This document shows positions 48,234-56,782 of a DNA stretch of 64,000 nt, piece after piece. Origin of the DNA: CAWFZT01 sp963820415 (lineage in GTDB: Bacteria > Chloroflexota > Anaerolineae > Anaerolineales > Anaerolineaceae); NCBI GenBank assembly GCA_963820415.1, contig CAWFZT010000009.1, positions 310,001 to 374,000 on the forward strand, in the 5' to 3' direction. The notes under the pieces were generated by a model that saw nothing but the letters and a program-made list of their open reading frames with translations, was not told the origin of the DNA and made no database searches. Every line of letters begins with the position of its first letter. Position 1 is the stretch's first letter. Position numbers and translations under genes: made by a program.

Positions 48234-49193
48234 TCAGTCGATGGGAATGTCGAGATCTTTACAGATGTCCTTGATGTAGTTCATGCCCGCCACGCATTCG
48301 AACTCGAACTCGGGTCTGGCGTCCGGGGTGTACTTGGAAACACCGGGCACCTGGCTGGCGCCGCGTGAGACCCCAGCAACGTCCTCTAGTTCGATCGAGA
48401 TCACACCTTTGAAGCCGACTTCCTTAAGGGCCACCATGACGGACCGCCAGTCGATCTTGCCCTTACCCGGCCGCCAGTGGGCGTTGGTCATAGCATCGTT
48501 GTCCGAAAAGTGGCAATGGAAGATGCGGTCGCCTAACTCATAAACTACCACCTCAGGGATCTCACCGCAAGGGAACAAGTGGCTTGGGTCCATGTTCATG
48601 CCCAGGGCTGGCGACTTAACATGTTCGAGCAGGCGGAGCATGCCCGATGCATTAGATACATAGCGGAAAGGATGCGCTTCAATTGCCCAACGCAGCCTGG
48701 CCTGCTCGGCGATGTCGCAGCAGCGACGCACCGAGTCGACATAGTCCTCATAGTTCTGATTCCAGTTGGCGTTCGAGGGCAGGTCGACATGGAACATCTG
48801 CATGTGGGGTCGGTCAGCAATCCAGGGGAAATCGATATCGAAGGGGTGCGAGGAAACGCTGTTGACCATCCCCGTACCTAACTCGATGCCAACCTCGCAC
48901 AGTTTTTTAAAGTGGTCGACTGCGGCGTCCCGTGCGCGCTTGTCCGGGCTGGACATGCCATGCGGGGTAGATACGAACTCGGAAAGTTCCAGACCTTCGT
49001 CCGCAATTCTGGTGCGCAGCTCGCGAATTTTCTGGGGGGTATAGTACGTGTCCAGCGCTTCGCGGTTCCAGGCAATCAGTTCGACGGCCTTGAACCCCGC
49101 CTTAGCGATCCGGCTCAAGGTTGCTTCGTAGGGAGGCTCCCACCTCCACGGCCAGATGGATGAACCAATTTTGATGTTCTTGACCTCATTCAT
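48234..49193 (-). CDS. sugar phosphate isomerase/epimerase (xylose isomerase-like TIM barrel)
   Basis: 319 residues of the AP endonuclease 2 / xylose-isomerase-like fold. Starts IKIGSSIWPWRWEPPYEATLSRIAKAGFKAVELIAW; metal ligands are suggested by RWAIEAHPF (Glu), NMDPSHLF (Asp, His), FHCHFSD (His) and ISIELED (Glu) near the C-terminus. Predicted to isomerise or epimerise a sugar or sugar acid using a divalent metal. Followed by the permease remnant and the dehydrogenase/lactonase pair. GGTCAAGAG precedes the ATG. Confidence 0.82.
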   Translation of the reverse strand: MNEVKNIKIGSSIWPWRWEPPYEATLSRIAKAGFKAVELIAWNREALDTYYTPQKIRELRTRIADEGLELSEFVSTPHGMSSPDKRARDAAVDHFKKLCEVGIELGTGMVNSVSSHPFDIDFPWIADRPHMQMFHVDLPSNANWNQNYEDYVDSVRRCCDIAEQARLRWAIEAHPFRYVSNASGMLRLLEHVKSPALGMNMDPSHLFPCGEIPEVVVYELGDRIFHCHFSDNDAMTNAHWRPGKGKIDWRSVMVALKEVGFKGVISIELEDVAGVSRGASQVPGVSKYTPDARPEFEFECVAGMNYIKDICKDLDIPID

Positions 49194-49259
49194 ACTCTTG
49201 ACCTCCTTCAGGTTCTAGATTTTCCTTTGAAACTCGCCTAATGTAAACAATTACACTTA

Positions 49260-50924
49260 TTATAAACTTTTTAATAAAATTAGCCGGCCAGTTGGCTCTT
49301 GCAGCACCTGGTAGGTGTTTTTGACCTTTGCCAGGCCGGCCGGGGTGGCCTCGATTTGCGCCCAATCCTGGGCCGACAGCAGCACATAATCGAAATTTTG
49401 CTGGATAATGTCAGCAGAAATTGGATGAGAGGATTTTGAATAGACGAAATTTTGGCGAACGGCATTGGCGTCAAAATATACGTTGAACATGCTCAGCATT
49501 TCGTCCACGTTCAGGCTCAACATCCCCAGCCTGGGGGGAATGTCCGTCGATACATACATCTTCATCGAGCCGCTAAAGTGAATCTGGCCGGCAAAAGCCG
49601 AAAGTGGGTAGTATTTGTTTTCGAACTGCTGCTCCACCGGCCGCACCACGAACAGATTTTTTAGATTCTGGAAAGTTGGCTGAAAGGTCATCCCCAAGAT
49701 GCACAGCAGCGGGATCAGCACCGTCCTGGTCGAATAGCGGTTGAAGAAGAAAATGACCGCCAGTAAGATCGACAGAACGATCGGAAAAACGATAATAAAA
49801 ACGAAATCCTCGTAGTTCTTTTGGAAGTAGATAGACAGCGCCACGACGCCCTTGTGCAGGATATAAAATACCAACACCCCTGCCAGTAGGTAAATGGCAA
49901 ATTTCAGCTTCTCTCTGAAACCATATGGAATTTCAAAATCGAGGAACTGCGGCGCTAGCAAGCAAAAGACCGGTAAAGCCGGCAGGATGTAGCGGTCACG
50001 GATGCCCAACCCGCCTCTGGCTTCTGAAAGCGAGAGCAGGACCACCAGCCCCAGGGGAATGAACCACAACAGCTTGTATTCAAAATTCAACCGCCCGTAA
50101 CTCTTGAAAGCGCTGGCGATGAACAGCAGAAAAAGCAGCGCCATCTGCGGGAGGACAAAGCTGGTATACCAATTATCCGATCCTTTGTCAGCTTCACTGA
50201 CCAGGCTGGAGGATAACTGCTGCACATTGGCAGGTTTAAACCCAAACAGCGGGTCTCCCAGGTTGATGGCATTCAGAAAAATAAAAAACACAACCCCTAC
50301 TGCCAATCCAACCAGGACAAAACGGAAATTCTTCCAGAAACTACGCAGGTCAAGGCGGTTACCATCCACAAGGCCAAGCCCCAAGAAGACAACCCCAACC
50401 GGCAGAGTGGTTTCCTTGGTTTTAAACGCCAGGAAAAAAGCGAACCCCAGCGCTGCCAGCCACCATTTGCGCCGTTTGCCAGCCCGGATCGAGAACAAGT
50501 ATAGCGCCGTCACCACCATCACCATCGCCATGGCGCTGATATCTACGATAGTATCTCCGGAATATTTGGCGATCAGGGGAGAATAAAACAAGAGCGCCAC
50601 CGCCAGGAGGCCGTGAATGAAATTGTTCGTTCCAGAAAGCAGGCGCGCCAGCAGGTAAACCAACAAGGTGGTCAGGCTGACTAGAAAGGACCAGAATATC
50701 TTTACCCCTAACAGCGGAGATGGGGCAAGGAGCATGAACATCTTTTGTAAATAGATGTGGAAATAGCGGTTGATGATGAACGAATCTTTAACGTTGTTCA
50801 GGCCAACCTGCATGTACCAGACTTCGTCTGAATGGACCGGCCCGCCGGCCACCAGGGATAGACCCACCCACAGGCCCAAGAAGCCCAATAGGATCAGGAT
50901 CAGCTCCAGGCGGGAGATACGCAT
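49260..50924 (-). CDS. multi-pass GT-C-type membrane glycosyltransferase
   Basis: About 554 residues with some ten to twelve membrane helices. The first periplasmic loop GGPVHSDEVWYMQ contains the Asp-Glu expected for PMT/ArnT-like catalysis. A soluble C-terminal part follows (GMLSLNVDEMLSMF, DYVLLSAQDWAQIE). ATG 50924 has AAGGGA upstream and lies 31 bases after the aminotransferase stop; a longer frame would overlap that gene. Its place after wlbA-wlbB-wlbC suggests it may transfer a sugar made with that pathway. Confidence 0.7.
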   Translation of the reverse strand: MRISRLELILILLGFLGLWVGLSLVAGGPVHSDEVWYMQVGLNNVKDSFIINRYFHIYLQKMFMLLAPSPLLGVKIFWSFLVSLTTLLVYLLARLLSGTNNFIHGLLAVALLFYSPLIAKYSGDTIVDISAMAMVMVVTALYLFSIRAGKRRKWWLAALGFAFFLAFKTKETTLPVGVVFLGLGLVDGNRLDLRSFWKNFRFVLVGLAVGVVFFIFLNAINLGDPLFGFKPANVQQLSSSLVSEADKGSDNWYTSFVLPQMALLFLLFIASAFKSYGRLNFEYKLLWFIPLGLVVLLSLSEARGGLGIRDRYILPALPVFCLLAPQFLDFEIPYGFREKLKFAIYLLAGVLVFYILHKGVVALSIYFQKNYEDFVFIIVFPIVLSILLAVIFFFNRYSTRTVLIPLLCILGMTFQPTFQNLKNLFVVRPVEQQFENKYYPLSAFAGQIHFSGSMKMYVSTDIPPRLGMLSLNVDEMLSMFNVYFDANAVRQNFVYSKSSHPISADIIQQNFDYVLLSAQDWAQIEATPAGLAKVKNTYQVLQEPTGRLILLKSL

Positions 50925-50955
50925 TTGGTTTCCCTTACTCACCAGGTTAAGCCCA

Positions 50956-52107
50956 TCACTTGTAGAACTCCAGGATCGTTTCGACAACCTGCGTTTGCAT
51001 GGCTTCGGTCAGCTCCGGATAGATCGGCAGGGCCAAGGATTGGGCAGCCGCCTGCTCGCTGTGCGGGAAATCACCCGGATGGTAACCCAGGAAAGAGAAG
51101 CTCTCTTGTAAATGCATGGGCACCGGGTAGTAAATCTCGGTCCCGATGCCGCATTGCGCCAGGTGCGCCTTGAGCTCGTCCCGGCACGCGGCGCGAATGA
51201 CGAACTGGTTGTAAATGTGCCGACGGTCGGGCGCTTCTTGCGGAATAACCACACCCCACCCGTCCAATAAGTCGCCCGATTGGACGATCAGCTCGGCCTC
51301 GGTGAACAGACGCCGGTAAGTCTGGGCATTGTGCTGGCGGGCACGCGTCCAGTTGTCCAGGCGCTTGAGCTTGACGCGCAGCACGGCGGCCTGCAGCTCG
51401 TCCAGGCGGAAATTTCCGCTGACCACCTTGCAGTGGTATTTGGGCGATTGGCCATGGTTGCGCAGCAGCTTCACCTGCTGGGCCAGGCCAGGGTCACTGG
51501 TGGTCACCATCCCGCCATCACCGAACCCTCCCAGGTTCTTGGATGGAAAGAAGCTGAAGCAGCCCAGGCTGCCCATCGATCCGGCCCGGCGGGTAAAATA
51601 TTCAGCGCCGATGGCCTGAGCAGCGTCTTCGATCAAGGTCAAGCTGTGTTTCTGGCTGGTATTCAATAGAGGATCCATTTCGGCTACCTGGCCGAATAGG
51701 TGCACCGGTAGGATCACCCGGGTTTTGGCTGTCACCGCTGCTTCAACCCGGTTTGGATCGAGGTTAAAAGTCTGTGGATCGATGTCAACCAGCACCGGCC
51801 GGGCGCCCAGGCGGATGGCGGCCGTCATGGTGGCCACGAAAGTATACGGGGTGGTGATCACTTCGTCGCCCTCTCCGACACATAACGCCATCAGCGCAAC
51901 TAACAGGGCATCTGTACCAGAGGATACCCCAATGCCATAGGCGCACTGGGAATAAGCAGCTACTTCATTTTCTAACGCTTCGACTTCTGGCCCGTTAATG
52001 AAATGCTGTGATTCGATCACCCGGTCGAGCGCCTCCCGGATTTCGTCCCGGATAGTGGCGTACTGGGCTTTCAAATCAAGCAGAGGCACGTTTTTATGCT
52101 CGGTCAT
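50956..52107 (-). CDS. wlbC: DegT/DnrJ/EryC1/StrS aminotransferase (WlbC/WbpE-like)
   Basis: PLP-dependent sugar aminotransferase, 383 residues from ATG 52107, which has GGAG upstream. VSSGTDALLVALMAL binds the phosphate, LIEDAAQAIGAEY carries the cofactor Asp, and the Schiff-base Lys is in FFPSKNLGGFGDGG. In the WlbA-WlbB-WlbC (WbpB-WbpD-WbpE) route it converts a 3-keto UDP-sugar acid into the 3-amino sugar acid. The acetyltransferase upstream ends 17 bases before it. The frame is open upstream to 52242 but that would overlap the acetyltransferase. Confidence 0.85.
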   Translation of the reverse strand: MTEHKNVPLLDLKAQYATIRDEIREALDRVIESQHFINGPEVEALENEVAAYSQCAYGIGVSSGTDALLVALMALCVGEGDEVITTPYTFVATMTAAIRLGARPVLVDIDPQTFNLDPNRVEAAVTAKTRVILPVHLFGQVAEMDPLLNTSQKHSLTLIEDAAQAIGAEYFTRRAGSMGSLGCFSFFPSKNLGGFGDGGMVTTSDPGLAQQVKLLRNHGQSPKYHCKVVSGNFRLDELQAAVLRVKLKRLDNWTRARQHNAQTYRRLFTEAELIVQSGDLLDGWGVVIPQEAPDRRHIYNQFVIRAACRDELKAHLAQCGIGTEIYYPVPMHLQESFSFLGYHPGDFPHSEQAAAQSLALPIYPELTEAMQTQVVETILEFYK

Positions 52108-52123
52108 TTTTTCTCCACAGATC

Positions 52124-52750
52124 TCAAGCGCCGGGGTCCGGAAGAGGCCTGTCCTCGTCCCAATCCAGGCAACACAGCAGCTCTGGAGCAATTTCCTTGT
52201 AACGCCAACCGCTTTCCGGGCAAACCAGTATCCCTTCCGCATCCGGGTTAGCTAACAGGTGCCCGTGGCGGCTCATCCAACCCTTACGAACGGCCGGCAC
52301 ACCCACCATTAAGGCATAATCCGGCACCTGGCTGCGAGTAACTACCGCCCCGGCGCCGATGAAGGCATAGCGCCCGATGGTTGAGCCGCATACGATGGTG
52401 GCGTTGGCGCCAATACTGGCCCCGCGCCTTACCAGGGTGCGGGCGTACATTTGCCGCCGGATAATTTGCGAGCGCGGGTTGTTGATGTTGGTAAACACGC
52501 AGGAGGGACCGCAAAACACATCAGCTTCGAGCTCTACACCTTCGTAGAGCGAGACGTTGTTCTGGATTTTGACATTGTTCCCGATGATTACCCCGCTGGC
52601 GACGTGAACGTTCTGGCCAAGAGTGCAGCCCGTCCCGATGCAAGCGCCCTGCATGATATGGCAAAAATGCCAGATTTTGGTGCCTGCGCCGATCTGGCAG
52701 GGTTCGTCGACGTAGGAACTGGGATGGACGTAGTAATCGGGTTTATCCAT
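52124..52750 (-). CDS. wlbB: sugar N-acetyltransferase, left-handed beta-helix (WlbB/WbpD-like)
   Basis: 208 residues. Hexapeptide repeats (IGAGTKIWHFCHI, IGTGCTLGQNVHVASG, IGNNVKIQNNVSLYEGV, VFCGPSCVFTNINNPRS) form a left-handed beta helix. The HPSSYVDEPCQIGAGTKIWHF start and FTNINNPR are characteristic of WbpD/WlbB, which acetylates the 3-amino group of UDP-2-acetamido-3-amino-glucuronate. A C-terminal extension (WMSRHGHLL, VCPESGWRYKE) follows. Lies 21 bases after wlbA. Confidence 0.88.
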   Translation of the reverse strand: MDKPDYYVHPSSYVDEPCQIGAGTKIWHFCHIMQGACIGTGCTLGQNVHVASGVIIGNNVKIQNNVSLYEGVELEADVFCGPSCVFTNINNPRSQIIRRQMYARTLVRRGASIGANATIVCGSTIGRYAFIGAGAVVTRSQVPDYALMVGVPAVRKGWMSRHGHLLANPDAEGILVCPESGWRYKEIAPELLCCLDWDEDRPLPDPGA

Positions 52751-52771
52751 GGATTTTTTCTACACCAGCTA

Positions 52772-53734
52772 CTAGGGGCAGTTGTGGTCGCCTACCAGGT
52801 AAGCATGTACCATATCATCCAGTGGGGAGAGGGGAGCCTTGCGGATGCGATAGACCAGGTCGATGGAGGGGCGCGCCTCAGCGATCCCGGCGCCACGCCC
52901 GGCCAGGATTTCCTGGTAGACCACGGTATGCAGGTCGCTAAAGCCTTCAGTGAACTCCACCTCCTGCCCGTCGATAGTGATCGACCGGTAGGTGCTGCGC
53001 ACACCGGGCATACAATCGAAAGGCAGGTCGTCAATATCGGTGGACAAGAACCACTTCACCCGGGCATGCTCCAGCTCAAGGAAGCCGGACATCTTGCGTG
53101 GGTCAGAGTGGTATACACGACTTTCCCCCGCCCCGCCGAACAACCACAGCAGCAGATCAAACAGGTGGACGCCGATATTGACCGCCACACCGCCCGATTT
53201 CTCTTCGATGCCCTTCCACGAGGTATCATACCAGCGCCCGCGCGAGGTTACGTAAGTCATCGAGACTTCGTGCTGTGTGTTGTGCGATTCCTGTTCCAGT
53301 TTTTTCTTCAGTTCGAGCAGCTTGGGGTGAACACGTAGTTGCAGGATGTTGTAGATGCGCTTGCCGGTCTCTTCTTCCAACTCCTTCAGCGCGTCCAGGT
53401 TCCAGGGATTGACCACCAACGGTTTTTCACAAATCGCATTGGCTCCCACGCGCAACGCCAGGCGGCAGTGTGCATCGTGCAGGTAATTAGGCGAACAGAC
53501 ACTGACGAAATGCACCCGGTTCTCTTCCGGACCCCGGCGCAGTTTTTCCAGGTGGCGGTCGAAACGCTCGATCTCGGTGAAAAACCGCACGTCGAAGGAA
53601 TACTGGTCGAGCAGGCCAACCAAATCATGCGGGTCGACGGCTGCCACCAGGCGGTTGCCGGTATCGCGGATGGCCTTGAGATGGCGAGGTGCAACATATC
53701 CAGCCACCCCCGTAATAGCAAAATTATAAGTCAT
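52772..53734 (-). CDS. wlbA: UDP-GlcNAcA 3-dehydrogenase-like Gfo/Idh/MocA oxidoreductase (WlbA/WbpB)
   Basis: 320 residues. It begins FAITGVAGYVAPRHLKAI, as WlbA does, and contains CSPNYLHDAHC, CEKPLVVNPWNLDAL, YNILQLRVHP, TYVTSRGRWYDTSWKG, NIGVHLFDLLLWLFG and TYRSITIDGQEVEFTEGFSDLHT, following WlbA nearly step by step. It oxidises the C3 hydroxyl of UDP-N-acetylglucosaminuronate to start the 2,3-diamino sugar pathway. It is the first gene of the minus-strand wlb group; WlbD (epimerase) and the UDP-GlcNAc 6-dehydrogenase are not in the window. Confidence 0.9.
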   Translation of the reverse strand: MTYNFAITGVAGYVAPRHLKAIRDTGNRLVAAVDPHDLVGLLDQYSFDVRFFTEIERFDRHLEKLRRGPEENRVHFVSVCSPNYLHDAHCRLALRVGANAICEKPLVVNPWNLDALKELEEETGKRIYNILQLRVHPKLLELKKKLEQESHNTQHEVSMTYVTSRGRWYDTSWKGIEEKSGGVAVNIGVHLFDLLLWLFGGAGESRVYHSDPRKMSGFLELEHARVKWFLSTDIDDLPFDCMPGVRSTYRSITIDGQEVEFTEGFSDLHTVVYQEILAGRGAGIAEARPSIDLVYRIRKAPLSPLDDMVHAYLVGDHNCP

Positions 53735-53980
53735 GGATTTTCCTTGTCAGTTGATGTGAAAAATGAGCAGGATACCTTCTCACCCAAGGATAATAAACCG
53801 GATTTGTCCGAATGGCAAGAGGATGAGCCATTTCTGGCATCGGAATTGACTAAAAAATCTCTTGATTTTCAGTTTTCCGCGTGGTACTATTGGCGTGGTA
53901 TGATATATTACAAGATCTGGGTCCTGGTTTAATGCCTAACTTAATAAAATGTGATGCTGTACTGACCTGGAGATAATAAT
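53735..53980. promoter_or_regulatory. divergent intergenic region between wlbA and the sugar catabolic cluster
   Basis: About 245 bases without a gene, AT-rich, separating the two oppositely read clusters. It holds a direct repeat GCGTGGTA at 53879-53886 and 53893-53900 (14-base period, fewer than two helix turns) and a TGATATATTAC -10-like tract just after. This could be a regulator site, possibly for the FadR-type protein encoded at 54896, but the pattern is not a standard FadR operator. Confidence 0.3.
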
Positions 53981-54805
53981 TTGATTAAAATCGCCTCGAT
54001 GGTAGGCACACCCGACCTGGAAACCCCCACCCTGGCGCCTTACAGCGGCGACCTGGGCCTGGCCTTCAAAAAGTTGAGCGCCCTCGGATACGAAGGCATC
54101 GAGCTGATGACCAAGCGACCCGCTTCCCTGGATGGCCCGGCAGTGCGTCAGCTTCTGGCAGCTAACCAACTGGTGCTGGCCGGCCTGTGCACCGGCCACA
54201 TATTCGGTGAAGATCGCCTGGGCCTGGTGACCCCCGAGATGCAAATTGACCCACGCGCCATCACTCGCCTGAAAGAGTTTATCGACCTGGCCGCCTTCTT
54301 TGGGCCAGGCACATTGGTTAACATTGGCCGTTCGCGCGGCCTCGGCAATCCGCATCGAAAAGAAGCCACCCTGCAGGCCGCAGCAGAAGCCATCCAGGAT
54401 CTTTCCGACTATGCCAGACCCTTTCAGGTGCGGATTATCCTGGAACCGATCAATCGCAAGGAAGCCAGGTACATCCATTCCACCCAGGATGGGGTGGAAC
54501 TGGTGCGCCGGGTCAACCGCCCGAATTTCGGCCTGATGCTAGACACCTATCATATGTATCTGGAAGATGCGGATATGATCGCCAGCCTGTACGAAGCCGC
54601 CCCTTTCTGCTGGCACCTGCACATTTCCGACAGCAATCGCTGCTACCCCGGCAGTGGGAAAATCCGTTTCGACCGGGTGATTGCCACCCTGAACGACTGT
54701 GGATTCAACGGGTTTGCCGGCATCGAAATCAAACCCTGGCCCAATCCAGATTCGGCAGCCCGCCTTTCAATCGAATACCTGAGAAAATTGATTCCAGTCG
54801 CTTAA
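53981..54805 (+). CDS. sugar phosphate isomerase/epimerase (xylose isomerase-like TIM barrel)
   Basis: 274 residues, starting at TTG 53981 with CTGGAG upstream. Xylose-isomerase-like barrel: LGYEGIELMTK, RIILEPINRKE (metal Glu), FGLMLDTYHMYLED (Asp and His), FCWHLHISDSNR (His) and GFAGIEIKPWP (Glu), the complete metal set of this superfamily. Close in layout to hydroxypyruvate isomerase and 3-keto sugar epimerases. It is the first gene of the plus-strand sugar cluster and lies 90 bases before the FadR-type regulator. Confidence 0.83.
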   Translation: MIKIASMVGTPDLETPTLAPYSGDLGLAFKKLSALGYEGIELMTKRPASLDGPAVRQLLAANQLVLAGLCTGHIFGEDRLGLVTPEMQIDPRAITRLKEFIDLAAFFGPGTLVNIGRSRGLGNPHRKEATLQAAAEAIQDLSDYARPFQVRIILEPINRKEARYIHSTQDGVELVRRVNRPNFGLMLDTYHMYLEDADMIASLYEAAPFCWHLHISDSNRCYPGSGKIRFDRVIATLNDCGFNGFAGIEIKPWPNPDSAARLSIEYLRKLIPVA

Positions 54806-54895
54806 TCCTGGAGGAATGATGATTGTTGAAGTATTTTTGCCAAAAATGTCAGATCACATGGAATCTGGGCGAATTTTAATAAGAAGGGCATAACC

Positions 54896-55633
54896 ATGTT
54901 TCGTACCGTGGGCGCTAAGGACCGGCTGGTGGATCGAGTGGTAAATGAAATCCAGCACCAAATCATGGCCGGGCAGTTTACCCCGGGGATGATGCTTCCG
55001 CCGGAGCGTGAACTGTGCGAGCAGTTAGGCGTCAGCCGGACGGTCCTGCGAGAGGCTGTGCGCATGCTGGTTTCACGCGGCCTGCTGGAGACCCGCCCGG
55101 GTGTAGGCACGATCGTTAAGGCAGTTACCAGCGACCATGTCCGGCAGCCGTTGGCGATGATCCTGACCCAATCTGGCAGCATCAATCTGGACCACCTCAA
55201 CCAGGTGCGCCAGATCCTCGAAGTGGAAATCATCCAATTAGCCGCCAAAGAAGCCACGGAAGAAGAGATTAAGCTGCTAAAATCGCTCTACCAACGCATG
55301 GAAGAAGCCGACGGCAAGCCGCGTGAGTATTCCATCCTGGATGGTGATTTTCACCGCGCTCTGGCAGAGATCACCCACAACCCGTTTCTGGTGATTTTGC
55401 TGGACGCCATCCGGGATGCCATGGAAAGTGTGCGCATCCTTGTGTTCAATCACCCCGGCTTGATCGCAACGGTCAATGAAGACCATCGCAAGATGATTGA
55501 GTTCATCGAGTTCCACGACCCTCGCGCAGCCGGCAAAGCCATGCGCGCCCACCTGGAACACGCCCGTAAAATTCAGGCCGAAGCGCTCAGCGCGCAAACG
55601 GTAGAAGATAAGGCTTATGGGGATTTACCGTGA
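54896..55633 (+). CDS. FadR-subfamily GntR transcriptional regulator
   Basis: 245 residues. N-terminal winged helix (about 8-75): QIMAGQFTPGMMLPPERELCEQLGVSRTVLREAVRMLVSRGLLETRPGVGT. C-terminal FCD ligand domain (about 95-230), with LDGDFHRALAEITHNPFL and MRAHLEHARK containing the Asp/His residues that bind a metal in many FCD proteins. Such regulators respond to sugar acids and similar small acids. It is placed inside the sugar cluster and probably represses it. A 52-base palindrome follows the stop. Confidence 0.88.
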   Translation: MFRTVGAKDRLVDRVVNEIQHQIMAGQFTPGMMLPPERELCEQLGVSRTVLREAVRMLVSRGLLETRPGVGTIVKAVTSDHVRQPLAMILTQSGSINLDHLNQVRQILEVEIIQLAAKEATEEEIKLLKSLYQRMEEADGKPREYSILDGDFHRALAEITHNPFLVILLDAIRDAMESVRILVFNHPGLIATVNEDHRKMIEFIEFHDPRAAGKAMRAHLEHARKIQAEALSAQTVEDKAYGDLP

Positions 55634-55640
55634 AAGATCC

Positions 55641-55692
55641 CCAGATTTTAGGGTTTGAGCGTGCGTACGCACGCTCAAACCCTAAAATCTGG
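55641..55692. repeat. 52-base perfect palindrome after the regulator gene
   Basis: The first 26 bases (55641-55666) and the last 26 (55667-55692) are exact reverse complements with no spacer, centred on GCGTACGC. It lies 8 bases after the FadR-type gene stop and 112 before the next start. It can form a long RNA hairpin or DNA cruciform; it may end the regulator transcript, but no T-tract follows. It could also be a mobile-type or regulatory element. The rest of the gap to 55803 is AT-rich with no gene. Confidence 0.75.
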
Positions 55693-55803
55693 AAGTTCAC
55701 CACGGAAATTCCCAAAGAAACGAAGATAAAGCTGCCTGACGACTGTGTATGAATAAAAAAACAGAAAATTTTAAAAATAAAAATCAGAAAAGGAGAGATG
55801 ACC

Positions 55804-56727
55804 ATGAACCAACATTGGGATAACTACTGTACGATGAGCATCGTTCATTTTATGGCTTTTCCCGCCGCCATAACTGGCGAAGGGTCAATGGTGGAAAGCA
55901 TCTCCAAAATAGCCGGAGACCCCTTCTTTGGCGGGATAGAAATCGGCTGGATAAAAGATGCCCAGGAACGCGCCCGTGTAAAAAAGGTGCTGGAAGTTGC
56001 CCATATCGGGGTGAGATACGCCGCGCAGACGGCGCTTACCCTGCAAAAACTGGATATCAACAGCCTGGATGAAGCCCAGCGCATGCGCGCCGTTGAGCAA
56101 CTCTTCCGCAGCGTCGACGAAGCCGCCGAAATGGGCGTAAACCGGGTGGGCTTTCTCTCCGGAATCGATCCCGGCGAAGCCGACCGGCCAAAAGCGCTGA
56201 ATGCGCTGGCGAAATCGGTGAAACAGGTCGGCTCGTATGCCCAGGACAAAGGCATCCAACTGGTTTTGGAGACTTTCGATTACGACATCGACAAGAAATG
56301 CTTGATCGGTCCCAACGACCTTGCCGCTGAGTTCTGTCGCCGCATTCGCCAGGATTTCCCCGGTTTTGGCCTGCTGTGCGATCTCAGCCATGTTCCCTTG
56401 CAGCACGAGACCTCCGCCTTTGCATTAACTCAGCTCAAAGACTGCCTGGTCCATATCCACGTGGGTAACTGCGTGCTCGATCCAAAGCTACCCGGCTACG
56501 GCGACCTTCACCCGCGCTTCGGCTGGCCCGGCGGGGTCAACGATGTACCTGAGCTGGCTGAGTTTATCCGCGACCTGTTTGCCGTCGGATACCTGGCCCC
56601 TGAAGGAGGCCGCCGGGAAAAACCCTGGGTAGGTTTCGAGGTCAAACCCCAATCGCCTGACGAACCTTCCGAAATGGTGATTGCCGGGGCCAAACGCGCC
56701 TGGAAAGATGCCTGGGCGCTGGCCTGA
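55804..56727 (+). CDS. sugar phosphate isomerase/epimerase (second paralogue in the cluster)
   Basis: 307 residues from ATG 55804, chosen because AGGAG lies eight bases upstream; an ATG six bases earlier is too close to it. TIM barrel of the xylose-isomerase-like class: GGIEIGWIKDAQ, LVLETFDYDID (Glu), FGLLCDLSHVPLQ (Asp, His), LVHIHVGNC (His) and VGFEVKPQS (Glu). A GYGDLHPRFGWPGG loop is specific to this subgroup. Probably isomerises a pathway intermediate different from that of the 53981 product. Confidence 0.82.
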   Translation: MNQHWDNYCTMSIVHFMAFPAAITGEGSMVESISKIAGDPFFGGIEIGWIKDAQERARVKKVLEVAHIGVRYAAQTALTLQKLDINSLDEAQRMRAVEQLFRSVDEAAEMGVNRVGFLSGIDPGEADRPKALNALAKSVKQVGSYAQDKGIQLVLETFDYDIDKKCLIGPNDLAAEFCRRIRQDFPGFGLLCDLSHVPLQHETSAFALTQLKDCLVHIHVGNCVLDPKLPGYGDLHPRFGWPGGVNDVPELAEFIRDLFAVGYLAPEGGRREKPWVGFEVKPQSPDEPSEMVIAGAKRAWKDAWALA

Positions 56728-56782
56728 TTGGCAGCCAGGCCATTATTGTTAGCAACACCATCTAACCGATAAGGAGGAAAAC

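Noticed and set aside
52451..53338. 295-codon plus-strand frame opposite wlbA and wlbB
   Set aside because: Covers two well-recognised minus-strand genes and has no domain of its own.
53754..53932. coding potential between wlbA and the first isomerase gene
   Set aside because: An open frame reaches into this region, but it has an AT-rich non-coding composition and belongs to an antisense shadow of wlbA.
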